In this document: positions 26,051 to 34,244 of the stretch, one piece after another | Position numbering within the stretch: the stretch's first letter is position 1 | How the letters are laid out: every line of letters starts with the position of its first letter | Assembly (NCBI GenBank): GCA_021792405.1 | Contig: JAJYUU010000022.1 | Coordinates: 1 to 41,361 of the forward strand | Source of the DNA: Actinomycetes bacterium | GTDB lineage: Bacteria; Actinomycetota; Actinomycetes; Streptosporangiales; Streptosporangiaceae | Reading direction: 5' to 3' | DNA length: 41,361 nucleotides | The notes under the pieces: generated by a model | Seen by the model: the letters and a program-made list of their open reading frames with translations, nothing else | Database searches by the model: none | What the model was told of the DNA's origin: nothing | Translations under genes and position numbers: made by a program

Positions 26051-27409
26051 GTGGACAGGCAGGAAGAGTTCGTGCTGCGCACGCTCGAAGAGCGAGATAT
26101 CCGGTTCGTCCGGTTGTGGTTCACCGACGTGCTGGGCTACCTGAAGTCCGTGGCCGTGGCGCCGGCCGAACTTGAGGGAGCATTTGCCGAGGGCATCGGC
26201 TTCGACGGGTCCGCGGTCGAGGGCTTCGCCCGGGTGCATGAGGCGGACATGATCGCCAAGCCGGATCCGTCGACGTTCCAGCTGATGCCGGTGGGCACCG
26301 ACAGGGCGGGCACGGCCCGGATGTTCTGCGACATCGTGCTGCCGGATGGCTCGCCGTCCTACGCCGACCCGCGCTACGTGCTCAAGCGCGCGCTGGCCAA
26401 GGCGTCCCGTCTCGGCTTCACCTTCTACACCCATCCCGAGATCGAGTTCTTCCTCCTCATGGAGAAGCCCGAGCCCGGTGCCAGGCCGTTGCCGATCGAC
26501 TCCGGTGGCTATTTCGACCACACGCCGCACGGCATCGCCCATGACTTCCGCCGCGAGGCCATCACGATGCTCGAGGCACTCGGCATCTCGGTGGAGTTCA
26601 GCCACCATGAGGGCGCGCCTGGCCAGCAGGAGATCGACCTGCGCTACGCCGACGCGCTCAGCACGGCGGACAACATCATGACCTTCCGGCTGGCGATGAA
26701 AGAGGTCGCGCTGCAGCAGGGCGTCTACGCCACGTTCATGCCGAAGCCCTTCACCGAGCACCCTGGCTCCGGCATGCACACGCACATGTCGCTGTTCGAA
26801 GGCGACCGTAACGTCTTCTACGAGCCGGGCGGCGAGTATCACCTGTCGAAAGTCGGCAAGGCGTTCATTGCCGGGCTGCTCCGGCACGCCGCCGAGATCA
26901 CCGCAGTCTGCAACCAGTGGGTGAACTCCTACAAGCGGCTCTGGGGCGGCACCGACCGGATTGCCGGGGCCGGCGGTGAGGCACCCGCCTACGTCTGCTG
27001 GGGGCACAACAACCGCTCGGCGCTGATCCGGGTGCCGATGTACAAGCCGAGCAAGGGGAACGCGACCCGGATCGAGTTCCGCTCGATCGACAGTGCCTGC
27101 AACCCGTATCTGGCGTTCGCCGTGATCCTCGCGGCGGGCCTGCGCGGCATCGAGGCCGGCTATGAACTGCCGCCCGGTGCCGAGGACGACGTCTGGGCGC
27201 TGACCTCGACCGAACGGCATGCGCTCGGCATCGCGCCGCTGCCGCAGAACCTGTCCGAGGCGATCTCGGTGATGGAAGGCAGCGAACTGGTCGCCGATGC
27301 GCTCGGCGAGCACGTCTTCGATTTCTTCCTGCGCAACAAGCGCGAGGAGTGGCACGAGTACCGGCGCCAGGTCACGCCGTTCGAACTGGACCGCTACGGC
27401 ATCCTCTGA
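26051..27409 (+). CDS. glnA2: Type I glutamine synthetase, GlnA2-like
   Basis: 452 residues from a GTG at 26051; a GTG two codons earlier is also possible. The sequence follows Mycobacterium tuberculosis GlnA2 nearly end to end (DRQEEFVLRTLEERDIRFVRLWFTDVLGYLKSVA, IGFDGSAVEGFAR, HPEIEFFLL, SHHEGAPGQQEIDLRYADAL, FMPKPF, GSGMHTHMSL, NQWVNSYKRL, EHVFDFFLRNKREEW). The regulatory Tyr of the main GS (in LYDLPPE) is replaced: the equivalent part reads DVWALTSTERHALG, so GlnE-type adenylylation is not expected. The family carries out glutamate + NH3 + ATP to glutamine or related gamma-glutamylation. In relatives glnE is next; here foreign-looking genes intervene. Confidence 0.93.
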   Translation: MDRQEEFVLRTLEERDIRFVRLWFTDVLGYLKSVAVAPAELEGAFAEGIGFDGSAVEGFARVHEADMIAKPDPSTFQLMPVGTDRAGTARMFCDIVLPDGSPSYADPRYVLKRALAKASRLGFTFYTHPEIEFFLLMEKPEPGARPLPIDSGGYFDHTPHGIAHDFRREAITMLEALGISVEFSHHEGAPGQQEIDLRYADALSTADNIMTFRLAMKEVALQQGVYATFMPKPFTEHPGSGMHTHMSLFEGDRNVFYEPGGEYHLSKVGKAFIAGLLRHAAEITAVCNQWVNSYKRLWGGTDRIAGAGGEAPAYVCWGHNNRSALIRVPMYKPSKGNATRIEFRSIDSACNPYLAFAVILAAGLRGIEAGYELPPGAEDDVWALTSTERHALGIAPLPQNLSEAISVMEGSELVADALGEHVFDFFLRNKREEWHEYRRQVTPFELDRYGIL

Positions 27410-27588
27410 TGAGCATCCGTGGCTGGCGCGTATCACGGCGATGCCGGGCAGCTGAGATAAAACCGCGGCAACGGTCTCTGCGCCCGCTTGCTGGCGGTCC
27501 GGGTGCGGCCCGCACTGAAGCGTGTTTCCGCGGGAACGCGCTGTGGTCGGCCAGCCGACTGTCGGAGCTGCGGCTTACTATCAAACAC

Positions 27589-29112
27589 ATGAGCGAATTA
27601 GCAGAGCACGCTGGTGAGGTCGCGCCTGGTACCTCGGTGGCCGGGGGTGCGGCGGGCGGGGGTGCGGCGGGCGGGGGTGCGGCGGCCGGCGACGGGACTG
27701 TGTCAGCGGTGCCGCTGGAGCGGCTGGAAGCGGAGATCTGTGAGCTGGCCGGGCATCTGGCCGCGGCGACGTGCCGGTTCCTGCTGCTGGTCGGTGATTT
27801 TGACGCGCGGCAGGGCTGGGCGAGCTGGGACCTGCCGTCGTGCTCGGCGTGGCTGTCGTGGAAGTGCCAGGTCGCGCCGGGCGCCGCGCGCGAGCATGTC
27901 CGGGTCGCCCGGGCGTTGCGGGACCTGCCGGTGATCACCGGTGAGTTCGCCGCCGGGCGGATGTCGTATGCGAAGGTGCGGGCGCTGACCCGGATGGCCA
28001 CCGCGCAGACCGAGGCGGGCCTGGCCGAGCTGGCCGGGCCGATGACCGCCGGGCAGCTGGAGCGGTTCGCCGCCGCGCACCGCCGGGTCTCCCGCGCGGA
28101 TGACCAGCACGCCATCATCACGCGCCGGTGCTCGTTCCGGGTCGACGATGACGGGTCGCTGGCGATGACCGTCCGGTTGCCGGCCGCCGACGGCGCGGTC
28201 GTGCTGCAGGCGCTGCGCGCGGCGTGCGGGGACACCGAGCATCCGCACCGCCTGCATGAAGACCAGCCCGCCGCCGGCCCGGCCGGCACCAGCAACGACA
28301 CCGCCCAGCAGCAGACGCCCGCTGGCCTGGCCGGCGCGCTGGTCGACATCGCCGGGGACTTCCTGGCCGGGAAGATCGCCCGCGCCGCCAACCCCGACAT
28401 CTACCAGGTCATCGTCCACGTCGGACCCGAAGCGCTGACCGCCGGCACCGGCCCGGAGGCAGAGCCGGGCGCAGAGCCGGAGCCGGGCGCGGACGGCCGC
28501 CCGGCCGGGCATCCCGCGGATCCGGCGCGCTGCCACCTGGAGGACGGGCCGGCGATCAGCCCGGCGACCGCGCAGCGGATCGCCTGCCAGGCCACCGTCA
28601 GCTGGATGCTGCACGACCACCACGGGAACGTGCTGGACGTCGGCCGCCGCCACCGCCGCCCGCCGCCGGCGCTGCGCCGCGCGGTCGGCGAGCGGGACCG
28701 CTACCGGTGCCAGGCGCCGGGCTGCCAGTCCCGCCGCACCGACATCCACCACATCCGGCCCTGGGCCAACGGCGGCATGACCCGGCTGCGCGACCTGATC
28801 TTGGTCTGCGAACCGCACCACATGATCGTCCACGCCTGCGGCTACCTCATCACCGCGGCCGGCGACGGGACATTCACCTTCACCCGGCCCGACGGCACGA
28901 CCCTGCCGGCCTGCCCGCCGCTCCCCGCAGCCGACGGCGACATCGCCGGCCAGCACCACGCCGACATCACCCCCGCCACCATCATCCCGGCCGGCCTCGG
29001 CGACAAACTCAACCTCGACCTCGCCATCTGGGCCTGCTTCGCCAACGCAAGAGTCGCCGAAGAACGGCGCCAGGCACAGGAACAAGCACACGCCCACGAC
29101 CTAGCCGCATGA
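27589..29112 (+). CDS. HNH endonuclease with DUF222 (13E12-repeat family)
   Basis: 507 residues from the ATG at 27589. A Gly/Ala-rich stretch (about 18-35) comes from three 15-bp DNA repeats. DUF222 spans about 45-280 (LEAEICELAGHLAAATCRFLLLVGDFDARQGWA, SCSAWLSWKCQVAPGAAREHVRVARALRDLPVI, GRMSYAKVRALTRMA). After a Glu/Gly/Pro-rich linker, the C-terminal HNH domain (about 371-415) reads RYRCQAPGCQSRRTDIHHIRPWANGGMTRLRDLILVCEPHHMIVH, with zinc cysteines and the His-His of the beta-beta-alpha-metal site. This family is very common, often multicopy, in actinobacteria, and is linked to mobile repeats; its biological role is not settled. It interrupts the glnA2-glnE order. Confidence 0.88.
   Translation: MSELAEHAGEVAPGTSVAGGAAGGGAAGGGAAAGDGTVSAVPLERLEAEICELAGHLAAATCRFLLLVGDFDARQGWASWDLPSCSAWLSWKCQVAPGAAREHVRVARALRDLPVITGEFAAGRMSYAKVRALTRMATAQTEAGLAELAGPMTAGQLERFAAAHRRVSRADDQHAIITRRCSFRVDDDGSLAMTVRLPAADGAVVLQALRAACGDTEHPHRLHEDQPAAGPAGTSNDTAQQQTPAGLAGALVDIAGDFLAGKIARAANPDIYQVIVHVGPEALTAGTGPEAEPGAEPEPGADGRPAGHPADPARCHLEDGPAISPATAQRIACQATVSWMLHDHHGNVLDVGRRHRRPPPALRRAVGERDRYRCQAPGCQSRRTDIHHIRPWANGGMTRLRDLILVCEPHHMIVHACGYLITAAGDGTFTFTRPDGTTLPACPPLPAADGDIAGQHHADITPATIIPAGLGDKLNLDLAIWACFANARVAEERRQAQEQAHAHDLAA
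27643..27687 (+). repeat. Three 15-bp tandem repeats in the HNH gene
   Basis: The unit GGGGGTGCGGCGGGC occurs at 27643, 27658 and 27673 (the last copy with one base changed). It encodes a Gly/Ala spacer near the protein's N-terminus and could vary in copy number. Confidence 0.8.
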
Positions 29113-29188
29113 GCGCGCGGCCCTGGCCGGGCAGCCGAATGGCGAAGCGCTCGGTGATCACCTCGGCAGGCATCCAACCGACGGGCGG
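29101..29188 (+). pseudogene. Decayed fragment of the glnE 5' region
   Basis: Bases 29147-29188 match glnE bases 30288-30329 at 38 of 42 positions and read ALGDHLGRHPTDGR where glnE has ALGDHLGRHPADWR. Bases 29101-29137 match 29929-29965, just before glnE, at 31 of 37 positions, without gaps. In this copy about 320 bases between the two parts are reduced to 9. It therefore looks like an internally deleted duplicate of the start of glnE. It lies between the HNH gene (whose stop it overlaps) and the toxin-antitoxin operator, so the toxin-antitoxin genes sit between a damaged and an intact copy. Confidence 0.75.
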
Positions 29189-29192
29189 GCCG

Positions 29193-29210
29193 TGTACTAC
29201 CCGTAGTACA
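29193..29210 (+). promoter_or_regulatory. Operator palindrome of the toxin-antitoxin operon
   Basis: TGTACTAC (29193-29200) and GTAGTACA (29203-29210) are perfect inverses around CC. The palindrome ends 8 bases before the antitoxin ATG at 29219. TACATT at 29207-29212 fits a -10 box and would start the transcript near the ATG itself. No ribosome site is visible, so the mRNA is probably leaderless, and the antitoxin would repress by covering the -10 region. Confidence 0.7.
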
Positions 29211-29218
29211 TTTAGTGT

Positions 29219-29479
29219 ATGGAAGCGACGGCCAGGGAACTTAATCAGCAGACCGCTAAGGTTCTTTCGCGCGTCCAGGCCGGCGAGACGATCACGGTGA
29301 CCAGGAATGGTGAGCCGATTGCGGTGATCCGTCCGTACGGGCCTGCAGAGCCAGCGGCGTACCCGTTCCGCACAGATCCCATGGGTGCCGCCGACGACGT
29401 CCCGACGTTCCAGGGAGATCCGCGGTTCTCCGAGCGGGTCGATGACCTGCTCGCGGGCTTCGGATCCGATGACCGCTGA
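29219..29479 (+). CDS. Type II antitoxin, Phd/YefM family
   Basis: 86 residues. The N-terminal Phd/YefM DNA-binding fold is clear: MEATARELNQQTAKVLSRVQAGETITVTRNGEPIAVIRPY (1-40). The C-terminal part (about 50-86), ending FSERVDDLLAGFGSDDR, is the probable toxin-wrapping segment. The ATG follows a palindrome at short distance with no ribosome site, as in leaderless actinobacterial TA operons. The last 11 bases overlap the toxin gene (ATGACCGCTGA). It should bind and silence the PIN toxin and repress the operon. Confidence 0.9.
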   Translation: MEATARELNQQTAKVLSRVQAGETITVTRNGEPIAVIRPYGPAEPAAYPFRTDPMGAADDVPTFQGDPRFSERVDDLLAGFGSDDR

Positions 29480-29915
29480 CATCCCAGTGGCGGTCGCGGA
29501 CACCTCAGGCCTGATCGCGTTCTTCAACGCAACGGATCAGCACCACCAGGCCTTCCGCAATGCCGTCGCCGATGTTGGTCATCTCGTCGTGTCGCCGTGC
29601 GTGCTGGCAGAGCTCGACTATCTGGTGGCCGACAGGCAAGGTGCCGGCCCGGCCAAGGAGATCGTCCGCTACATCGCTGGCCGCGTGGCGGCGGGCCGCT
29701 GGGAGGTGCCGGGCATCGGCGGCCTGCTGCTCGCCGCGCACGCGGTCTTGGCTGTCTACCCGGCTATCGGCCTGACCGACGCCATTAATGTCGTACTCGC
29801 GCGAGAGTTCCGGACCGACGTTGTGGCGACGTTCGACATCCGGCATTTCCGCATGATCCGGCCGCTGACACCGCACGCCGCTTTCAGGCTTCTGCCGGAC
29901 GACTTCGGGAACTAA
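29469..29915 (+). CDS. vapC: VapC-like PIN-domain ribonuclease toxin
   Basis: 148 residues from the ATG inside the antitoxin's end. PIN-domain acid residues are in place: Asp11 (VAVADTSGLIAFF), Glu in VLAELDYLVADRQG (about 51), Asp in IGLTDAINVVLAREF (about 103) and Asp in VATFDIRHFRMI (about 122). Such toxins cut RNA, often tRNA or rRNA, with magnesium. The 11-base overlap ensures that the antitoxin is made first. All catalytic residues are intact, so the pair is likely active. It is inserted before glnE. Confidence 0.9.
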   Translation: MTADIPVAVADTSGLIAFFNATDQHHQAFRNAVADVGHLVVSPCVLAELDYLVADRQGAGPAKEIVRYIAGRVAAGRWEVPGIGGLLLAAHAVLAVYPAIGLTDAINVVLAREFRTDVVATFDIRHFRMIRPLTPHAAFRLLPDDFGN

Positions 29916-30005
29916 TCTGTGCCGGAAGCTAGCTGCCTGCGCGCGCGGGCCTCGCCGGGTAGCCGCGTCTCTGCCAGGCTGGCTCGCTACGGTGCTGTGG
30001 TGAAC

Positions 30006-33000
30006 ATGCCGCGAGGGACGCTGGCCGGGCAGCTTGCGGCGATGGGATTCGCCGATACCGCCCGCGCCGAGGCGCTGATCAGCGAGCTCGATCTCGGGGC
30101 CGGCAACGCGGCCGGCGAGGATAGCGGGACAGACAGGCCCCTACTGGAGGCGCTGGCCGGCGCGGCCGACCCGGATCTCGCGCTGGCGGCACTGGCCCGG
30201 ATGGCGCCCGGCCACGAGCTGCGCCAGGCGCTCCGCGATGATGCTGAACTCCGGGATCGGCTGGTGACCGTACTCGGCGCGAGCGCAGCGCTCGGCGATC
30301 ACCTCGGCAGGCATCCAGCTGACTGGCGGCTGCTAGCCGGAAATTCCGCGTTCCCGGCGGATAACGCTGCCGCCGTGCTGACGCAGGAGCTGCTCGCTGT
30401 TGTCGGCGCCGCAGCCGGGCCAGAGCCGGTGCGGCGCGATCCGGTCACCGCGCTCCGGATCGCCTACCGGCGGCGGCTGCTGCAGCTGGCGGCGCTCGAC
30501 CTGACCGGCGCGAGGTCGCTGGACGAGGTGATGGCCGGGCTGTCCGACCTCACCACGGCGGCGCTCGCGGCCGCGCTGGCGATCGCCCGCGCTGAGCTGC
30601 CGCCGGGCCTGCCGCCGGCGCGGCTGGCGGTGATCGCGATGGGCAAATGCGGCGGGCGAGAGCTGAACTATGCCAGCGACGTCGACCTGATCTTCGTGGC
30701 GAGCCCGTCAGCGGCGGCTTCCGCGGGCGCTGACGCGCCGAACGGCAGCACCGGCGACGGCAGCACAGGCGACGAAGAGGTCGCCGCCTTGCGCGCTGCG
30801 ACGGCGCTCGCGAGCGCCATGATCCGGGTGTGCTCGCAGTCCACTGCGGAAGGCCAGTTGTTCCCGGTCGACCCGAACCTGCGGCCCGAGGGCCGGGACG
30901 GTCCGCTGGTCCGCACCGTCGCCAGCCACCGGGCCTACTACCAGCGGTGGGCCAAGACCTGGGAGTTCCAGGCACTGCTCAAGGCCAGGTTCGTAGCCGG
31001 TGATGCGGCGCTCGGCGCCGAGTACCTGGCAGCGGTCACCCCGATGGTGTGGCATGCCGCGCAGCGCGACGACTTCGTCACCGATGTGCAGACGATGCGC
31101 CGCCGGGTGGTGCGCAGCCTGCCGGCGAACCTAGCCGGACGAGAACTCAAGCTCGGGCCCGGCGGGCTGCGCGATATCGAGTTCGCGGTCCAGTTGCTGC
31201 AGCTCGTGCACGGGCGAGGGGACGAGACCCTGCGCGAGGGCGGCACGCTCCCGGCGCTGGCAGCGCTGGCGGCCGGGGGATACGTCGGCCGGGCCGATGC
31301 CGCCGCGATGGCCTCCGCCTACCGGTTCCTGCGCGGAGTCGAGCACCTGCTGCAGCTGCGCCAGCTGCGGCGGACCCATCTGCTGCCCGAAGACCCGGCC
31401 GTCCTGCGTGAGGTCGGCCGGGCGGTGCGCCGGATGCGACTGGGCCCGCCTGCCGGCGAGCCGGCGCTCGACACCGACCCGGCAGCCGCCCTGGTCACCC
31501 AATGGCGGCGGCAGGCGGCCCAGGCACGGCAATTGCACGAGAAGCTGTTCTACCGGCCGCTGCTCGACGCCGTCGCGCGGCTGCCCGGCGAGGCGATTCG
31601 CCTGCAGCCCGACGCCGCGCGCGACAGGCTCGAGGCGCTCGGCTACGCAGATCCGGCCGGAGCCCTTCGGCACATCGAGGCGCTCACCGCCGGAGTGTCG
31701 CGCAAGGCCGCGATGCAGCGGACGCTGCTGCCCGTGCTGCTCGGCTGGCTTGCCGACGCGCCCGAGCCGGATGCCGGGCTACTGGCCTTCCGGCAGGTCA
31801 GCGAGGCGCTCGGCGGATCGCCCTGGTACCTGCGGCTGCTTCGGGACAACGCCCTGGTGGCGCAGCGGATGGCCAGGCTGCTGGCGTCTAGCAGGTACGC
31901 GACCGGGCTGCTGCTGCGCGCGCCCGAGGCGGTCGCGATGCTCGGCGACGACGAGGAACTGGCGCGGCGCCCGGCCGGGGAATTGCTCGCCGAGGCTTCC
32001 GCGGCGGTCAGCCGGCACGACAGCGCGCCGAGTGCGGCACGGGCCGTGCTGGCGATCCGCCGGCGCGAACTGCTGCGCACCTCGGCCGCCGGACTACTCG
32101 GGCTGGCTGGCGTCGAGGAGACTGGCGAGGCGCTGACCGCGGTGGCCTCGGTGAGCATCGCGGCGGTACTGCAAGCGGCAGTCGCCGAGTACGAACGCGG
32201 CAGCGGCCCGATGCCGACCCGGCTCGCAGTCATCGCGATGGGCCGGTTCGGCGGACACGAGATGAGCTATGCCAGTGACGCGGACGTGCTGTTCGTGCAT
32301 GACCCGCGGACTGGCGCGTCGGACGAGGCCGCCACCAGGGCTGCCCATGCGGTCGCTGAGAACCTCCGCGGGTTGCTCAGCAAGCCTGGCCCGGATCCCG
32401 CGCTGCTGGTCGATGCCGGCCTGCGACCCGAGGGTCGGCAGGGGCCGCTGGTTCGCACGCTCGCGTCGTACCGGGCCTATTACCGGCGCTGGTCGCTTGC
32501 CTGGGAGGCACAGGCGCTGCTGCGCGCGGAGTTCGCGGCCGGAGATGCCGGCGTGGGTGCTGGCTTCATCGCGATGGCGGACGAGATCAGGTATCCCGAC
32601 GGCGGCATTGATCAGGCCGCCGTCCGGGAGATCCGGCGGATCAAGGCGCGGATGGAGGCTGAGCGGATGCCGCGCGGAGTCGAGCCCGCACTGCACCTGA
32701 AGCTGGGGCCGGGTGGCCTTGCCGATGCGGAGTGGTCAGCGCAGTTGCTGCAGTTGCGGCATGCCGCGGCGGTGCCTGGACTGCGCACCGCCCGCACCCA
32801 CGCCGCGCTGGCCGCGGCCAGCGCGGCCGGGCTCATCTCGGCCCCCGACGCAGCCACGCTCACCGCGTCCTGGCTGCTGGCGAGCCGAATCAGGGACGCC
32901 GTCATGCTCGTTCGCGGCCGACCGTCCGATACGCTGCCGTCGCTGCCGAAGGACCTCGCCGCCGTCGCCCAGGTGCTGGGCTACCCACCCGGCGGCGCGC

Positions 33001-33074
33001 AGGACCTGGTTCAGGACTGGCGCCGGACGGCCCGGCAGGCCAGAGCGGTGATGGAACGAGTCTTCTACGGGTAA
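30006..33074 (+). CDS. glnE: Bifunctional glutamine synthetase adenylyltransferase/deadenylylase
   Basis: 1022 residues from the ATG at 30006; GTGs at 30000 and 29919 are alternatives. Two halves are seen. In the first, the nucleotidyltransferase core is AVIAMGKCGGRELNYASDVDLIFVA (about 210-235), with KLGPGGLRDIEFAVQLLQL near 380. In the second, the core is LAVIAMGRFGGHEMSYASDADVLFVHD (about 740-765), with LKLGPGGLADAEWSAQLLQL near 897. In the known enzyme the N-terminal half removes AMP from GlnA and the C-terminal half adds it, controlled by glutamine and PII. The substrate gene glnA1 is not in view except as a 3' fragment at 37.3 kb. Bases 30288-30329 are the parent of the damaged copy at 29147. 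Confidence 0.95.
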   Translation: MPRGTLAGQLAAMGFADTARAEALISELDLGAGNAAGEDSGTDRPLLEALAGAADPDLALAALARMAPGHELRQALRDDAELRDRLVTVLGASAALGDHLGRHPADWRLLAGNSAFPADNAAAVLTQELLAVVGAAAGPEPVRRDPVTALRIAYRRRLLQLAALDLTGARSLDEVMAGLSDLTTAALAAALAIARAELPPGLPPARLAVIAMGKCGGRELNYASDVDLIFVASPSAAASAGADAPNGSTGDGSTGDEEVAALRAATALASAMIRVCSQSTAEGQLFPVDPNLRPEGRDGPLVRTVASHRAYYQRWAKTWEFQALLKARFVAGDAALGAEYLAAVTPMVWHAAQRDDFVTDVQTMRRRVVRSLPANLAGRELKLGPGGLRDIEFAVQLLQLVHGRGDETLREGGTLPALAALAAGGYVGRADAAAMASAYRFLRGVEHLLQLRQLRRTHLLPEDPAVLREVGRAVRRMRLGPPAGEPALDTDPAAALVTQWRRQAAQARQLHEKLFYRPLLDAVARLPGEAIRLQPDAARDRLEALGYADPAGALRHIEALTAGVSRKAAMQRTLLPVLLGWLADAPEPDAGLLAFRQVSEALGGSPWYLRLLRDNALVAQRMARLLASSRYATGLLLRAPEAVAMLGDDEELARRPAGELLAEASAAVSRHDSAPSAARAVLAIRRRELLRTSAAGLLGLAGVEETGEALTAVASVSIAAVLQAAVAEYERGSGPMPTRLAVIAMGRFGGHEMSYASDADVLFVHDPRTGASDEAATRAAHAVAENLRGLLSKPGPDPALLVDAGLRPEGRQGPLVRTLASYRAYYRRWSLAWEAQALLRAEFAAGDAGVGAGFIAMADEIRYPDGGIDQAAVREIRRIKARMEAERMPRGVEPALHLKLGPGGLADAEWSAQLLQLRHAAAVPGLRTARTHAALAAASAAGLISAPDAATLTASWLLASRIRDAVMLVRGRPSDTLPSLPKDLAAVAQVLGYPPGGAQDLVQDWRRTARQARAVMERVFYG

Positions 33075-33119
33075 CGCGCGGTTGCCCATCGCGGTTGCCC
33101 CGAACGGAGTGAGCTGGGC

Positions 33120-34244
33120 GTGACTGACGAACAGTTGGCTGACGGACCGCGGACAGCGGAGATCGTTGCCGCGGCGTCGGCACTGCTGGGCCGGCCGCTC
33201 AGCGATCCGGCCGAGATCAGCGAAGATCGCGAGAACGCGGTGGTGCTGCGGTGCCGGGATGCCGCAGGCGGCACAGTGGTCGTCAAGACATACCCGCAGA
33301 CTGCTGAAGGTGCCAGCTGCTTCGCGGCCGAGGCGGCAGGCCTGGAATCGGCCGGCGGCAGCGCCCTCGGGCCGGCCTTCCTGGCCGCTGACGCGCGCCT
33401 GCGCCTGGTAGTGATGTCCGACCTCGGCGGCGGCCGCAGCCTGGCCGACGTGCTGCTCGGCGGCGACGCGGCGGAGGCACGGACGGCCGTGCTGGACTGG
33501 GCTGCCGCGTGCGGGCGGCTGTCGGTCGTGACCCAGGCGCACCGCGCCGTGTTCGACGCGAGGACGGCACAGTACCTGGCCGGATGGCCGGACGAACGGC
33601 ATCTGGCCGGGCTGCCCGGACGGGTGCTGGCCGCCGCGGACAGTGCCGCCAGAGTCGCTGTTTCCGCGCCGGACGGGCTGGCTAGCGAGCTTGCCGAGGT
33701 GGCTGCCGCCGCGACAGCGGAGGACTACGCGGTCTTCTCGCCGGGTGACATCTGCCCGGACAACAACCTGCTGACCGGCGACGGGGTCAGGTTCCTCGAC
33801 TTCGAAGAGGCCGGATTCCACCCGGCATTCCTGGATGCCGCCTACATCAGCATGCCGTTCAGCACCTGCTGGTGCGTGTTCCGCTTCCCGGCGGAGCTCA
33901 GGGCCGAAGCCGAGGCCGCCTACCGCGAGCAGGTCAGCTCGGTCTGGCCGGACCTGGCCGACGACGCTGTCTGGCAGCCGGGCATGCGGCGCGCGGTCGC
34001 CGCCTGGACCATGTCGTCCACGTCCTGGCTGCTGCGCCGTTCGCTGGCAGCCGATGTGCCGATGAACCCCGAGCAGCCCTCACCGCACACCCGCCAGCTC
34101 ATGCGTTACCGGTGGCAGTCGCTGCTGTCCGAGCTTGAGCCGGCCGGTGACCTGCCCGCGATCGCCGCGCTGGTCCGGTCGCTGCTGTCGGCGACCGACC
34201 AGTGGCAGGCGCCGGAGCTGCCGTTCTACCCGGCTTTTCGCTGA
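33120..34244 (+). CDS. Phosphotransferase-like protein (aminoglycoside phosphotransferase fold)
   Basis: 374 residues from a GTG, 45 bases after glnE. A kinase-like N-lobe (about 30-100) has VVLRCRDAAGGTVVVKTYP with a probable ATP-binding Lys, and MSDLGGGRSLADVLLG as hinge. The catalytic loop reads FSPGDICPDNNLLTGDG (about 207-222), where the usual H-G-D is S-P-G-D, and the metal loop is FLDFEEAGF (about 225-233). It fits the APH/choline-kinase superfamily with an altered loop. The substrate is unknown, and antibiotic resistance should not be assumed. The 3' end overlaps alkD tail-to-tail by 19 bases. Confidence 0.75.
   Translation: MTDEQLADGPRTAEIVAAASALLGRPLSDPAEISEDRENAVVLRCRDAAGGTVVVKTYPQTAEGASCFAAEAAGLESAGGSALGPAFLAADARLRLVVMSDLGGGRSLADVLLGGDAAEARTAVLDWAAACGRLSVVTQAHRAVFDARTAQYLAGWPDERHLAGLPGRVLAAADSAARVAVSAPDGLASELAEVAAAATAEDYAVFSPGDICPDNNLLTGDGVRFLDFEEAGFHPAFLDAAYISMPFSTCWCVFRFPAELRAEAEAAYREQVSSVWPDLADDAVWQPGMRRAVAAWTMSSTSWLLRRSLAADVPMNPEQPSPHTRQLMRYRWQSLLSELEPAGDLPAIAALVRSLLSATDQWQAPELPFYPAFR

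Noticed and set aside
25997-27436. Minus-strand open frame opposite glnA2
   Set aside because: No family motifs; the plus strand is an end-to-end GlnA2 match.
27643-27687. Short repeats taken as a CRISPR or iteron array
   Set aside because: They are in-frame 15-bp units that encode Gly/Ala low complexity with no spacers.
27703-29097. Minus-strand open frame opposite the HNH gene
   Set aside because: Composition is that of a GC-rich shadow, and the plus strand carries DUF222 and HNH motifs.
33120-34244. Antibiotic resistance gene (aminoglycoside phosphotransferase)
   Set aside because: Only the fold is supported; the catalytic loop differs from resistance enzymes and there is no mobile or resistance context.
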